Shown here in pieces: positions 27,204 to 36,279 of a stretch of 64,000 nucleotides of DNA. The position numbers and the translations under genes are program-made. The notes below the pieces were generated by a model, which saw only the letters and a program-made list of their open reading frames with translations, searched no databases and was not told the origin of the DNA. The stretch is from NCBI RefSeq assembly GCF_900631615.1, contig NZ_LR131273.1, positions 496,001 to 560,000 of the forward strand, written 5' to 3'. Source of the stretch: Tsukamurella paurometabola (GTDB lineage Bacteria > Actinomycetota > Actinomycetes > Mycobacteriales > Mycobacteriaceae). Each line of letters opens with the position of its first letter. The first letter of the stretch is position 1.

Positions 27204-27782
27204 ATGACCGACCGGCCACTCATCGTCGTGGGGCTGGGCAACCCCGGCGAGAAGTACGCCGGGACCCGGCACAACATCGGCTTCGACGTGGTCGACGAGC
27301 TCGCTTCGCGCGCCCGCACCTCCTTCTCCCGGCACAAGAAGTCGGGGGCGGAGGTCGCGGGCGCGCGGCTCGTCGGCCGCCAGGTGTACCTGGCGAAGCC
27401 GCAGTCCTTCATGAACCTCTCCGGGCAGCCCACGGCTGCCCTGGCCCGGTTCTACTCGGTGGAACCCACCGACGTGATCGCCGTGCACGACGAGCTGGAC
27501 ATCGACTTCGGCCTGGTCCGGCTCAAGCGCGGCGGCGGCGAGGGCGGCCACAACGGGCTCCGTTCCCTCACGCAGCACCTGGGCACCAAGGACTACCTGC
27601 GGGTGCGCGCCGGGATCGGTCGGCCGCCGGGCCGTCAGGACCCCGCCGACTACGTGCTCAAGCCCTTCGCCAAGGCGGAGAAGCCCGAGGTGCCGCTGCT
27701 GGTCACGAACGCCGCGGACGCCGTCGAGCTGCTGATCCGCGACGGTCTCGAGCCCGCGCAGAACACGGTGCACGCCTGGTGA
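27204..27782 (+). CDS. pth: Peptidyl-tRNA hydrolase
   Basis: Releases peptides from tRNA that dropped off the ribosome. It has 192 residues and all family motifs: [20 protein letters not shown] with the catalytic His near residue 24, [11 protein letters not shown] near 70, [10 protein letters not shown] with the Asp near 98, and [12 protein letters not shown] near 112. The rplY-pth pair is conserved in Mycobacteriales (Rv1015c-Rv1014c). The stop overlaps the next gene by GTGA. Confidence 0.98.
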   Translation: MTDRPLIVVGLGNPGEKYAGTRHNIGFDVVDELASRARTSFSRHKKSGAEVAGARLVGRQVYLAKPQSFMNLSGQPTAALARFYSVEPTDVIAVHDELDIDFGLVRLKRGGGEGGHNGLRSLTQHLGTKDYLRVRAGIGRPPGRQDPADYVLKPFAKAEKPEVPLLVTNAADAVELLIRDGLEPAQNTVHAW

Positions 27783-28357
27783 TCACCTTCCGGCGGGTCA
27801 CGCGCGCGGACTTCCCCCTCCTCGCGTCGTGGCTCGCCGAGCCGCACAACCGGCGCTGGTGGCACCACGAGACCTCCCCCGAGGCGATCGAGCGCGACTT
27901 CGGGCCGTCGGTCGACGGTGCCGAGCCCTCGCAGGACTGGCTCGGGCTGGAGGCCGGGAACGGAGCGGGCGGGCCCGCTCCCCGCGACGATGCCCGGACC
28001 CCCTTCGGCCTGATCCAGCGGCAGCGGTGGATCGACTACGCGGACGAGCCCGAGACCGCCGCGGTCGCGTCATTGGTGGACCTCGGCCCGGCCGATTACG
28101 GCATCGACTACCTGATCGGCTCCCCGGCGGCCACCGGGCGAGGCCTCGGCACGGCGATGATCGCGGCGATGTGCGAGGTGATCTTCACCGAGTTGGGCGG
28201 CGAGCGGGTCGTGGTCTCCGTCGCGGCCGGTAACCGCCGCTCCTGGCGGGCGCTGGAGCGGGCCGGCTTCACCCTGGTGGGTCACGCCGACATCCCGCCC
28301 GACAACCCCGTCGACCCGCCGGACCACGTGGTCTACGCCCTTTCGCGTCCCGCGTGA
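27779..28357 (+). CDS. GNAT acetyltransferase, AAC(6')-like
   Basis: Protein of 192 residues. The N-terminus [20 protein letters not shown] and [20 protein letters not shown] are typical of the AAC(6') and siderophore acetyltransferase group. The acetyl-CoA loop is [18 protein letters not shown] near residue 118. [17 protein letters not shown] closes the fold. GTG at 27779 overlaps the pth stop, so it is coupled to pth. Homologues modify aminoglycosides or Lys/ornithine siderophore units; no resistance claim can be made from the sequence alone. Confidence 0.82.
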   Translation: MITFRRVTRADFPLLASWLAEPHNRRWWHHETSPEAIERDFGPSVDGAEPSQDWLGLEAGNGAGGPAPRDDARTPFGLIQRQRWIDYADEPETAAVASLVDLGPADYGIDYLIGSPAATGRGLGTAMIAAMCEVIFTELGGERVVVSVAAGNRRSWRALERAGFTLVGHADIPPDNPVDPPDHVVYALSRPA

Positions 28358-28400
28358 CCGCGACGGGATCTACCTGCGGATACGGGTACACTGGCTCCCC

Positions 28401-30005
28401 GTGAGTTCCATTGCCGACGAGGTCTCCCGCCGCCGCACCTTCGCCATCATCAGCCACCCCGACGCGGGCAAGTCGACGATGACGGAGGCCCTGGCGCTGC
28501 ACGCCCGGGTGATCAACGAGGCCGGCGCGATCCACGGCAAGGCCGGCCGCAAGTCGACCGTCTCCGACTGGATGGAGATGGAGAAGGCGCGCGGCATCTC
28601 CGTCAGTTCGACGGCGCTGCAGTTCAACTACACCTCGTCGGGCGCCGCCGAGGACGCCGAGCCGTCGGTGATCAACCTGGTGGACACCCCCGGCCACGCC
28701 GACTTCTCCGAGGACACCTATCGCGTGCTGACGGCCGTCGACGCGGCGGTCATGCTCATCGACGCCGCGAAGGGCCTGGAGCCGCAGACGCTCAAGCTCT
28801 TCCAGGTGTGCCGCCACCGCGGGATACCGGTCATCACGGTGATCAACAAGTGGGATCGGCCCGGCCGCACGCCGCTGGAGCTGCTCGACGAGATCTCCGA
28901 GCGCATCGGCCTCACGCCCACGCCGCTGTACTGGCCCGTCGGCATCGCGGGCGACTTCCGCGGACTGCGCGACGTGCGCAAGGACGAGTACGTGCACTTC
29001 ACCCGCACCGCCGGCGGCGCGAAGATCGCTCCGGAGGAGCACCTTTCGACCGACGCCGCGCTCGACCGCGAGGGCGACGTGTGGGCCGAGGCGGTCGAGG
29101 AGACGGACCTCATGACCGAGATGGGCCAGAGCCACGACCAGGAGATGTTCCTCGCGGGCCAGACCTCGCCCGTGATCTTCACCTCGGCGATCCTCAATTT
29201 CGGTGTGCGGCAACTGTTGGAGGCCCTCGTCGAGCTCGCGCCCGCGCCGCACGCGCGAACCGCGATCGATGACACCGAGCGCGAGGTGACCGACCCGTTC
29301 AGCGCCGTCGTCTTCAAGGTGCAGGCGGGCATGGACGCGGCGCACCGGGATCGCCTCGCGTTCATGCGGATCGTCTCCGGCGAGTTCGAGCGCGGCATGG
29401 TCGTCCAGCACGCGCAGACCGGCAAGCCCTTCGCGACCAAGTACGCGATGACGGTGGTGGGCCGCGACCGCGAGACCGTCGAGACCGCGTACCCGGGCGA
29501 CGTCGTCGGCCTCGTCAACGCCAACGCGCTCTCCCCCGGCGACACCCTGTACGACGGCGCCAAGGTCCAGTTCCCGCCGATCCCCTCGTTCGCGCCGGAG
29601 CACTTCGCCGTGGTCCGCGCCGACTCGGCCGGTAAGTACAAGCAGTTCCGCAAGGGCATCGAGCAGCTCGGCACCGAGGGCGTGGTCCAGTTGCTGCGCA
29701 ACGACGTCCGCGGCGACGCCTCCCCCGTGATGGCCGCCGTCGGGCCGATGCAGTTCGAGGTCGTGGTCGCCCGCATGAAGACGGAGTTCAACGTCGATGT
29801 GCAGGTCGAGCACCTGGGCTACTCCGTGGCGCGCCGGACCGATTCCGCCAGCGCGGACGAGCTGAACCGGCAGCGCGGCGTGGAGGTCTTCGAGCGCAAC
29901 GACGGTGCGCTGCTGGCCCTGTTCTCCGACAAGTGGCGGTTGCAGTACATCGAGAAGGAGCACCCGGCACTGACGCTGGAACCCCTGGTCGCCGCGGCCG
30001 ACTGA
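28401..30005 (+). CDS. prfC: Peptide chain release factor 3
   Basis: GTPase that frees RF1 and RF2 from the ribosome after termination. The 534 residues carry P loop SHPDAGKST near residue 20, DTPGHADFSED near 95, NKWDRPGR near 150 and the RF3-specific late domain (VGPMQFEVVVARMKTEFNVD). GTG at 28401 is used. The neighbours are not partners in termination. RF3 is patchy in actinobacteria, so its presence is notable but the call is firm. Confidence 0.96.
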   Translation: MSSIADEVSRRRTFAIISHPDAGKSTMTEALALHARVINEAGAIHGKAGRKSTVSDWMEMEKARGISVSSTALQFNYTSSGAAEDAEPSVINLVDTPGHADFSEDTYRVLTAVDAAVMLIDAAKGLEPQTLKLFQVCRHRGIPVITVINKWDRPGRTPLELLDEISERIGLTPTPLYWPVGIAGDFRGLRDVRKDEYVHFTRTAGGAKIAPEEHLSTDAALDREGDVWAEAVEETDLMTEMGQSHDQEMFLAGQTSPVIFTSAILNFGVRQLLEALVELAPAPHARTAIDDTEREVTDPFSAVVFKVQAGMDAAHRDRLAFMRIVSGEFERGMVVQHAQTGKPFATKYAMTVVGRDRETVETAYPGDVVGLVNANALSPGDTLYDGAKVQFPPIPSFAPEHFAVVRADSAGKYKQFRKGIEQLGTEGVVQLLRNDVRGDASPVMAAVGPMQFEVVVARMKTEFNVDVQVEHLGYSVARRTDSASADELNRQRGVEVFERNDGALLALFSDKWRLQYIEKEHPALTLEPLVAAAD

Positions 30006-30027
30006 GACCGGCCGGCATCACCTGCCG

Positions 30028-30729
30028 TCAGCGCGGGACGGGACCGGGCAGCCGGTCGAGGGGATTGAGCCGCACCGGCAGGGCGATCCCCGCCCATCGC
30101 ATCGCCGCGGCCACTGAGCGCGGCCGCACCGCCGCCTCATGGGCGATCGCGGCGAGGAAGGCCGTTGCGAAGCCGTCGCGGGGGTAGTGCGCGCACACCA
30201 TCTCCGCGAACCGTCGATCCAGTTCCGCCGCACGGTATCCGGCCACATCGAGGTGCGCCGCGTCATGCAGGGCTCCCGCGAGCGGTTCGCGGGAGGCGAT
30301 CGGGTCGAAGTGGCGCTCGACGGCCCGTGCGATCCGCTCGCCGCTGGGGCCCGGGACGAGGGACCGCGCCGTCGATCCGCCGTGCGCGGCGAAGCAGCCG
30401 AACCGCGTGTCCTCGGGCCCACCCAGGTGCAGGTCGTGGAGCAGGCACGCGATGAACAGCTCCTCCTCGTCGACCGGCGCCGGCGCGAGGACGCGGGCCC
30501 ACTCCCAGCAGCGGAGGCTGTGCGCGAGTACCGGTGCGTCCAGCGTCCCCACGGCGAGCTCGTACGCTCGCGCGGCGTCCGCGCCGCCGGGGAGCGAGGT
30601 GGGGCCGCGGTCCCGGCCCAGATCCCCACGCGGCCCTGCCGCCGCCTGCGGGATCCTGACGCCGGCGATCGCCGCGGCCTGCGCCATCAGAACGAGCCGC
30701 CGCCCGAGCGACAGCTCGCCCGGCGTCAT
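30028..30729 (-). CDS. HD domain protein
   Basis: Protein of 233 residues. The helix with LFIACLLHDLHLGGPED near residue 103 has the His-Asp pair of HD phosphohydrolases, preceded by His in APVLAHSLRCWEW and followed by AHLDVAGYR. Similar proteins are called HD-domain or cyanamide hydratase-like. Reaction unknown: HD proteins cleave nucleotides or, in the hydratase branch, add water to nitriles. It overlaps the upstream TetR gene by ATGA, so the two are translated together and the TetR probably controls both. Confidence 0.8.
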   Translation of the reverse strand: MTPGELSLGRRLVLMAQAAAIAGVRIPQAAAGPRGDLGRDRGPTSLPGGADAARAYELAVGTLDAPVLAHSLRCWEWARVLAPAPVDEEELFIACLLHDLHLGGPEDTRFGCFAAHGGSTARSLVPGPSGERIARAVERHFDPIASREPLAGALHDAAHLDVAGYRAAELDRRFAEMVCAHYPRDGFATAFLAAIAHEAAVRPRSVAAAMRWAGIALPVRLNPLDRLPGPVPR

Positions 30730-31337
30730 CGGGACGCCTCCAGCCGCGACTCCGACCGGCGGCGCACGTCGGCGATCAACACCTCCGCCTCGGTCGTCCC
30801 GATCAGGCCGCGCGCGGCGAGGGCGAGGAGACCGTTGATGCCGGCCCAGCACTGGATCACCTCGGCCCGCGCCGGACCCGCGGGTTCGCCGACGGCGCCG
30901 ATCACCAGTTCCAGGGCCTGCGACAGGTAGCCGCGGACCTCGCGGCGGGCGGCGCGGACCGTCTCCGAGCCCTCGCCGTGCACGTCGGTGAGGCCGAGCA
31001 GCCGGAAGGCCATCGGCTCGCGACGGTGGAAGTCGAGATACTCGTCGAAGGCGAGCCGCGCGGCGTCGGCCCCCGTCGCCGTACCGACCGCCGCCGCCAT
31101 CGCGGCCACGTGCTCGCGGCCGATCCGGCACGCGAGCACGGCGTACAGGTCCGCCTTCCCGCCGGGGAAGTTCGAGTAGATGCTGGTCAGCGCGACGTCG
31201 GCGGCCGCAGCGAGCTCGTCGACCGAGGTCCCCCGATATCCCTGAGGCCGGGCGTAGAGGGCGCGGGCGGCGTCGAGGAGCGCGGCGCGTGTGCGGCGGC
31301 GGCGCTTGTCGGAGGGTTCCGTCAGAAGCGATTCCAT
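30726..31337 (-). CDS. TetR family transcriptional regulator
   Basis: Regulator of 203 residues. The N-terminal helix-turn-helix runs from TRAALLDAARALYARPQGYR to VALTSIYSNFPGGKADLYAV, residues about 15-65. The rest is an all-helical ligand domain. It is divergent from the thioesterase gene at 31390 with a 52-bp AT-rich gap, and overlaps the HD gene downstream. It most likely represses its own operon and the thioesterase. Ligand unknown; an acyl-CoA-like compound is possible from the thioesterase. Confidence 0.87.
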   Translation of the reverse strand: MESLLTEPSDKRRRRTRAALLDAARALYARPQGYRGTSVDELAAAADVALTSIYSNFPGGKADLYAVLACRIGREHVAAMAAAVGTATGADAARLAFDEYLDFHRREPMAFRLLGLTDVHGEGSETVRAARREVRGYLSQALELVIGAVGEPAGPARAEVIQCWAGINGLLALAARGLIGTTEAEVLIADVRRRSESRLEASR

Positions 31338-31389
31338 GGCACTATCCTAGACATACTTCGTTTTCATAGTTCAACTAGGAGAACAACGA
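31338..31389. promoter_or_regulatory. Divergent promoter region of tetR and thioesterase genes
   Basis: This short gap is much richer in A and T than its surroundings. It holds CCTAG and CTAGG arms at 31346 and 31375 flanking ACTTCG and CATAGT, and AGGAGAAC for the rightward gene. An operator for the TetR protein is expected here; the exact half-sites are not clear. Confidence 0.4.
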
Positions 31390-31830
31390 ATGGCCATCTC
31401 ACCTGATCAGCTCGACGCCGCCGCCGACGGCTCCGAGATCATGAAGCAGTTCGTGCCCGCGTCGCCTTTCGTGGCGCTGCTCGGCGTGCAGTTGGAGGAG
31501 ATCACCGACGGCGCCGCAACACTTCTCGTGCCGTACCGGCCGGAGCTCACGACGGTCGGCACGATGATGCACGGCGGCCTCATCGCCGCGGCGGCGGACA
31601 TCGGCGTGATGGTCGCGGCCTGGGCCGGCCGCCCCGTGCCGGACAAACTGCGCGGCGTCACCGCCTCGCTGTCGGTGAACTTCATCGCGCCGCTCATCGA
31701 GGACGGCCTGCGGGTGCGCGCACACCGCCTGTCCACCGGCCGGAGGACCAGCCACGTGCGGTGCGACATGTTCTCGCAGACCGGCGACGTTCTGGTCGCG
31801 AGCGCCACCGGCACCTACCAGGTGGGCTGA
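31390..31830 (+). CDS. PaaI-type hotdog thioesterase
   Basis: Acyl-CoA thioesterase family protein of 146 residues with the single hotdog domain. Conserved parts are FVALLGVQLEEITDGAATLL near residue 28, TMMHGGLIAAAADIGVMVAA near 58 with the HGG turn and the catalytic acidic residue, and VNFIAPLIEDGLRVRAHRL. Such enzymes remove CoA from phenylacetyl- or medium-chain acyl-CoA in the cytoplasm. ATG at 31390 follows AGGAGAAC. It is divergent from the TetR gene, its likely regulator. Confidence 0.85.
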   Translation: MAISPDQLDAAADGSEIMKQFVPASPFVALLGVQLEEITDGAATLLVPYRPELTTVGTMMHGGLIAAAADIGVMVAAWAGRPVPDKLRGVTASLSVNFIAPLIEDGLRVRAHRLSTGRRTSHVRCDMFSQTGDVLVASATGTYQVG

Positions 31831-31909
31831 CGCCGGAAACCGCCGTTGAATCGCATCTCGATCGACGTTCTTCGCCGCCAATCGATTCACCGTCGGTGTC
31901 GGAACGCAC

Positions 31910-32566
31910 TCACACGCGGGCGCGCTGCGGGACCTCGCGGGCGAGGAGCAGCGCGACGGCGCCGAGCAGGGTGCCGGTGATCCGGCGCTGCCACGCGGCC
32001 CACGACGGGCGCCGTGCGATGAGCGCGGCCACCGCGCCCGCCGCGACCACGATCGCGGCGTTGACCAGCATCGACACCGTGATCTGCACGCCGCCGAGGA
32101 GAAATCCCTGCGCCGCGGTGTGCCCGCGCGCGGGATCGATGAACTGCGGGATCAGCGCGAGGTACATGATCGCCGCCTTCGGATTGAGCAGGTTGGTGAC
32201 GAGCCCCATGCGGAACAGCTTGCCGTTCGAATCACGCGGCAGGTCCGCGGTCTCGAACAGCCCCCGCCCTCCGGGCCGCAGCGCCTGAAAGGCGAGGTAG
32301 CCGAGGTACAGCGCGCCGGCGGCCTTGAAGCCCATGAACAGCCACGGCACCGCGACGAACACCACGGCGAGCCCGACGTTCGCGAGGGTGAGGTAGACGA
32401 CGAAGCCCACCCCGGTGCCCGCCAACGAGATCAGGCCCGCGGTGCGACCCTGGCTGATGCTGCGCGAGACGAGGTAGATCATGTTCGGCCCCGGCGTGAG
32501 CACCATCGCCAACGCCGTCACCACCATTCCCGCCACGGCGGTCCACGAAACGATCATGGACAGCAT
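31910..32566 (-). CDS. LysE/RhtB family amino acid exporter
   Basis: Membrane transporter of 218 residues with six hydrophobic segments. The N-terminal signature LTPGPNMIYLVSRSISQGRT near residue 25 and the middle NLLNPKAAIMYLALIPQF near 125 are the LysE/RhtB marks. The family exports amino acids such as lysine, homoserine or leucine; the substrate cannot be told. ATG at 32566 is used, ATG at 32554 (MIVSWTAV) is possible. The 79-bp region at 31831-31909 before its end holds no gene. Confidence 0.9.
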   Translation of the reverse strand: MLSMIVSWTAVAGMVVTALAMVLTPGPNMIYLVSRSISQGRTAGLISLAGTGVGFVVYLTLANVGLAVVFVAVPWLFMGFKAAGALYLGYLAFQALRPGGRGLFETADLPRDSNGKLFRMGLVTNLLNPKAAIMYLALIPQFIDPARGHTAAQGFLLGGVQITVSMLVNAAIVVAAGAVAALIARRPSWAAWQRRITGTLLGAVALLLAREVPQRARV

Positions 32567-32624
32567 CGTCGGCGACGACCGGCGGCGCCGTACATAGCCA
32601 GTCGGGGACGACTGGCCCGCGCGA

Positions 32625-32927
32625 TCAGAACGAGACGGGGAATAGCTCGGTGCGCGCGATCACCCGGTCGCGTTCACCGGTGAGCGCGAGACGCCGCGGG
32701 TCCGAGAGGTAGCCATCGAGCGCGGATCGATCCGGAAAGCGGTACAACTGAACTTCGTTCGGCTGCCCGTCGCCGCCCGCCCCGATGGCCCGTTGGACGA
32801 CGATGCCGCCATGCTCAGGGAGCAACGCCAGCACGGCATCCTCGTACTCGGTGAGTGCGCTCTCGAGTCCGGGCCGGGCCCACAGGAGACAACACAACTG
32901 CAGAGCGACCTCGGCCGGTTCATCCAT
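32625..32927 (-). CDS. Small dimeric alpha/beta-barrel-like protein
   Basis: Protein of 100 residues. The order beta (ALQLCCLLWARP), helix (ESALTEYEDAVLALLPEHGG), beta (EVQLYRFPD) and helix (SALDGYLSDPRRLALTGERD) fits the ferredoxin-like fold of DUF1330 and EthD-type proteins, which form dimers and often act as small mono-oxygenases or isomerases. No catalytic residue can be named. It ends 58 bp before the LysE gene on the same strand. Its upstream region 32928-33241 holds two palindromic repeats and no gene. Confidence 0.6.
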   Translation of the reverse strand: MDEPAEVALQLCCLLWARPGLESALTEYEDAVLALLPEHGGIVVQRAIGAGGDGQPNEVQLYRFPDRSALDGYLSDPRRLALTGERDRVIARTELFPVSF

Positions 32928-33000
32928 CAGTGCACTGTATCGCCACTGCCCACGCAGCCGAGCGCGATGGTCGCGGAGAGGAGGAGGGGCGATCGCGGGT

Positions 33001-33077
33001 CTATGACATCGTGACCATCGGCGCCAAATCGGACATCAGCCCTGTCCGGTTTGGCACCAGCGGTCACGATGTCATAG
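33001..33077. repeat. 77-bp palindromic element
   Basis: Two 35-base arms around a seven-base centre. The outer 16 bases (CTATGACATCGTGACC and its complement) match perfectly; the inner parts have about five mismatches and end in GGACA/TGTCC. It lies in a 314-bp gap without a gene (32928-33241), 57 bp from an 81-bp repeat copy. The arm sequence is different from the other repeats of the window. It could be a hairpin-type mobile repeat or a two-way terminator. Confidence 0.85.
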
Positions 33078-33134
33078 AGCGCGATTCCCCAGCCCGCCCG
33101 GCACCGTCGACCCCCGCCCCGCACCGTCGGCGCT

Positions 33135-33215
33135 CCCTAGCGGGACGTGCAGCGCCCTCGCGTGTCGTGCACTCCCTACGTCCATGGACCTGGGGAGGTG
33201 GCCGCCCCGCTAGGG
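33135..33215 (-). repeat. 81-bp inverted-repeat element, copy B
   Basis: Same length and about 91 percent identical, in reverse, to 885-965. Here the terminal inverted repeats are longer: 16 bases, GGCGCTCCCTAGCGGG, perfect from 33129 to 33144 and 33206 to 33221. The internal GTCCATGGAC is conserved between copies. It lies in an intergenic gap between a small-protein gene and an acyl-CoA hydrolase gene. Confidence 0.85.
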
Positions 33216-33241
33216 AGCGCCACGAGCGAACCCGCCGGGCG

Positions 33242-34243
33242 TCAGGAGCCGAGGAGGGCCTCGATCTCGCGCTCCTCGACGTCGTTCATCGTGGCGGGCG
33301 AGAACTGCGGGTCGCGGGTCTTGTCGATGAGCACCGCGCGGATGCCCTCCACGAAATCGGGCCGACGGACGAGGCGGGCACCCACGACGGCCTCCTCGGC
33401 GAGGCACTGCGCCAGAGTGCGGTCGCGCGACTCCTGAATCAGATCGAAGGTGACGAACACCGAGGTGGGGCAGGCCGTGGCCAGTTGCTCGCGGGCGGTG
33501 TCGGCCCAGGCGCCGGAGGTCGTCGCGAGGCCGGCGAGGATCTCGGTCACGGAGTCGCGGCCGAAGACGTCGGCGATCTCGTCGAGCGGGAGCGTCGCAG
33601 CGGGGGCGGTGTCGCCGAAGCGGGCGAGCACACCGTCGAGCTCCTCCCCGGCGAGGAGGGCGGCCTTGACGTCCGGCATGGCCGAGGACGGCACGAAGTG
33701 CGTCGCGAGCCCGACGGCCAGCGCGTCGCCGGCGCCGATCCGGGCCGCCGTCATACCCATGAGCTCACCGACGCCCTTCGGGAGGCGGCCCAGCAGGTAC
33801 GTGGCGCCGACGTCGGGGAGGAAGCCGATCGCGACCTCGGGCATCGCGATCAGCGCCTTCTCGGAGACCACGCGATGCGAGCCGTGGATCGAGACGCCCA
33901 CGCCGCCACCCATGTTCACGCCGTCGATGAGGGCGATCACGGGCTTGGGGAACTCCGCGAGGCGCAGATTCATGTCGTACTCGTCGCGGAAGAAGGGGGT
34001 GAAGTCCTCCCCCGCCACCACCTGATCGCGGATGGCGCGGATATCGCCGCCCGCGCAGTAGGCCTTGGGCGAGGCGGAGGTGATGAGCACGCGGGTCACG
34101 GCGTCATCGGACTCCCAGGCCTGCAGTGCCGCGTCGATCGCGTGGACCATGTCCATGGTGAGCGCGTTGAGCGCCTTCGGACGGTTCAGCTCGATGTGGC
34201 CGGTGCCCCCGGCCACGGTGGTGACGATCTCGGCGTCGCTCAC
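33242..34243 (-). CDS. 3-hydroxyisobutyryl-CoA hydrolase / enoyl-CoA hydratase family
   Basis: Crotonase-fold enzyme of 333 residues, the longer ECH_2 type that removes CoA from 3-hydroxyisobutyryl-CoA in valine breakdown. Oxyanion-hole parts are KAYCAGGDIRAIRD near residue 62 and GVNMGGGVGVSIHGSHRVVS near 108. Catalytic Glu and Asp are in MPEVAIGFLPDVGATYLLG. The late RPDFVEGIRAVLIDK is typical of the hydrolase group. GTG at 34243 follows GAGGAG. Divergent from the ABC-F gene. No other valine genes are in the window. Confidence 0.88.
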   Translation of the reverse strand: MSDAEIVTTVAGGTGHIELNRPKALNALTMDMVHAIDAALQAWESDDAVTRVLITSASPKAYCAGGDIRAIRDQVVAGEDFTPFFRDEYDMNLRLAEFPKPVIALIDGVNMGGGVGVSIHGSHRVVSEKALIAMPEVAIGFLPDVGATYLLGRLPKGVGELMGMTAARIGAGDALAVGLATHFVPSSAMPDVKAALLAGEELDGVLARFGDTAPAATLPLDEIADVFGRDSVTEILAGLATTSGAWADTAREQLATACPTSVFVTFDLIQESRDRTLAQCLAEEAVVGARLVRRPDFVEGIRAVLIDKTRDPQFSPATMNDVEEREIEALLGS

Positions 34244-34316
34244 AGCCCACTCCTCGCGTTTAGTCGCATATCCAACTAAATCAGTATGGCAGGTGCCCGC
34301 GTAACCTGGACCCGCG

Positions 34317-36128
34317 ATGGCGAATCTTCTCGGCGCGGACGCGCTGCACCTCGAGTACCCGACCAAGACGGTCTTCGATTCGGTGTCCCTCGGCGTCAAC
34401 GAGGGCGACCGGATCGGCATCGTCGGCCGCAACGGCGACGGCAAGTCCAGCCTGCTCGGCATGCTGGCCGGCACCCGCGAGCCCGACTCCGGCCGCGTGA
34501 CCCGACGGGGCGGGGTCCGGGTGGGCGTGCTCACCCAGACCGACCTGTTCGACGACGACGACACCGTCGGGCACGCCGTCGTCGGCGACACCGAGGAGCA
34601 CGTCTGGGCCGGCGACCCGAAGGTGCGCGACGTCATCGCCGGCCTGCTCACCGACCTCCCGTGGGACGCGCGGCTCGGCGAGCTGTCCGGCGGTCAGCGG
34701 CGCCGCGTGCAGCTCGCGCAGCTCCTCGCCGGCGAGCACGACGTGCTGATCCTCGACGAGCCGACCAACCACCTGGACGTCGAGGCCATCGAGTGGCTCG
34801 CCGGCCACCTCAAGAACCGCTGGCCCGCGAACCAGGGCGGCCTGCTCATGGTGACCCACGACCGGTGGATCCTCGACGAGGTCTGCACCGCGACGTGGGA
34901 GGTGCACGACCGCATCGTCGAGCCCTTCGAGGGCGGCTACGCCGCGTACATCCTGCAGCGCGTGGAGCGCGACCGGCAGGCGGCGTCCATCGAGCAGAAG
35001 CGGCAGAACCTCGCCCGCAAGGAGCTGGCCTGGCTGCGCCGCGGCGCCCCCGCCCGCACGAGCAAGCCGAAGTTCCGGATCGACGCGGCGAACGCCCTCA
35101 TCTCCGACGTCCCGGAGATCCGCAACAAGACCGAATTGCAGTCGCTCGCGGTCTCCCGGCTCGGGAAGGACGTCGTGGACATCCTCGACGTCTCGGTGAG
35201 CTACGGCGAGAAGCAGGTGCTCAGCGACATCGAGTGGCGCATCGCCCCCGGCGAGCGCACCGGCATCCTCGGCGTCAACGGCGCGGGCAAGTCGACGCTG
35301 CTCGGGCTGATCGACGGTGCGGTGCAGCCCACGACCGGCACCGTCAAGCGCGGCAAGACCGTCAAGGTGCAGACGCTGACGCAGCGCCTCGACGAACTCG
35401 AACAGCACTGGGACGATCCCGTACGGGTGGTGCTGGCGAACCTCGCCACGAGCTTCACCGTGGGCAGCGGCTCCAAGGCGCAGGAGCTCACGCCGGCGCA
35501 GCTGCTGGAGCGGCTGGGCTTCGCATCGGCGCAGCTCTCGACGCCGGTCAAGGACCTCTCGGGCGGGCAGAAGCGTCGCCTGCAGCTGCTGCTCATCCTG
35601 CTGGATTCGCCCAACGTGCTCATCCTCGACGAGCCGACCAACGACCTGGACACCGACATGCTGGCCGCGATGGAGGACCTCCTCGACTCGTGGCCGGGCA
35701 CGCTCATCGTCGTCTCCCACGACCGCTACTTCCTCGAGCGCGTCACCGACCAGCAGTACGGCATCCTCGATCGGCGGCTGCGGCACCTGCCCGGCGGCGT
35801 GGACGAGTACCTGGCCCTGCGGCGCGCTCAGCACGGTGCGGGTTCGGGATCCGGTTCCGGCCGTGCGGGTTCGACGGTGACCGCCACCCCCGCCGAGCCC
35901 GGGCTGAGCGGCGCGGAGCTGCGGGCCGCGCAGAAGGAGGTCGCCTCCGTCGAGCGCCGGATGACGAAGCTGACCGAGCAGGTCGAGAAGGCGAAACTGG
36001 CACTCGCCGAGCACGATCAGGGCGACTACGCGGGCCTCGCCGAGGAGATGAAGAAGATCTCCGCGCTGGAGGACGAGCTCGCGGAGCAGGAGCTGCGCTG
36101 GCTGGAGCTGTCGGAGGCGCTGGAGTAG
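34317..36128 (+). CDS. ABC-F family ATPase, Uup type
   Basis: Cytoplasmic protein of 603 residues with two ATPase domains and no membrane part. Walker A sites are GRNGDGKSSLL near residue 36 and GVNGAGKSTLL near 318; signatures LSGGQRRRV near 123 and LSGGQKRRL near 416; Walker B with LILDEPTNHLD and LILDEPTNDLD. The linker has ELAWLRRGAPARTSKPKFRI, as in Uup. A C-terminal coiled coil covers about 530-600. ABC-F proteins act on ribosomes; Uup is also tied to DNA stability. Antibiotic resistance is not implied. First base lies 73 bp from the divergent hydrolase gene. Confidence 0.93.
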   Translation: MANLLGADALHLEYPTKTVFDSVSLGVNEGDRIGIVGRNGDGKSSLLGMLAGTREPDSGRVTRRGGVRVGVLTQTDLFDDDDTVGHAVVGDTEEHVWAGDPKVRDVIAGLLTDLPWDARLGELSGGQRRRVQLAQLLAGEHDVLILDEPTNHLDVEAIEWLAGHLKNRWPANQGGLLMVTHDRWILDEVCTATWEVHDRIVEPFEGGYAAYILQRVERDRQAASIEQKRQNLARKELAWLRRGAPARTSKPKFRIDAANALISDVPEIRNKTELQSLAVSRLGKDVVDILDVSVSYGEKQVLSDIEWRIAPGERTGILGVNGAGKSTLLGLIDGAVQPTTGTVKRGKTVKVQTLTQRLDELEQHWDDPVRVVLANLATSFTVGSGSKAQELTPAQLLERLGFASAQLSTPVKDLSGGQKRRLQLLLILLDSPNVLILDEPTNDLDTDMLAAMEDLLDSWPGTLIVVSHDRYFLERVTDQQYGILDRRLRHLPGGVDEYLALRRAQHGAGSGSGSGRAGSTVTATPAEPGLSGAELRAAQKEVASVERRMTKLTEQVEKAKLALAEHDQGDYAGLAEEMKKISALEDELAEQELRWLELSEALE

Positions 36129-36221
36129 GCGGCCGCTCACGACATTCCACTCCTCGTAGCCGGCGCGACGCATATGTCCGCGGCCGGGCGCTCAGATGGA
36201 ATTCGTCGACGCGATCACGGC

Positions 36222-36268
36222 GCAGCGCCGGCCGAGGCGCGGATGATCCGCGCGCCGGCCGGCGCTGC
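36222..36268. terminator. Two-step hairpin between ABC-F and copper ATPase genes
   Basis: Outer stem GCAGCGCCGGCC with GGCCGGCGCTGC (12 pairs), a three-by-three internal mismatch, then inner stem GCGCGGAT with ATCCGCGC (8 pairs). It lies between the ends of two convergent genes, so it can stop transcription from both. No T tract. Confidence 0.8.
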
Positions 36269-36279
36269 ACTACTCGGGC

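Noticed and set aside
32927-33124. Small open frame across the 33001 palindrome
   Set aside because: Its codons come from both arms of the hairpin; there is no ribosome site and no family.
34317-36128. Antibiotic resistance ABC-F
   Set aside because: The linker and C-terminal coiled coil are of the housekeeping Uup type, not of the known resistance groups.
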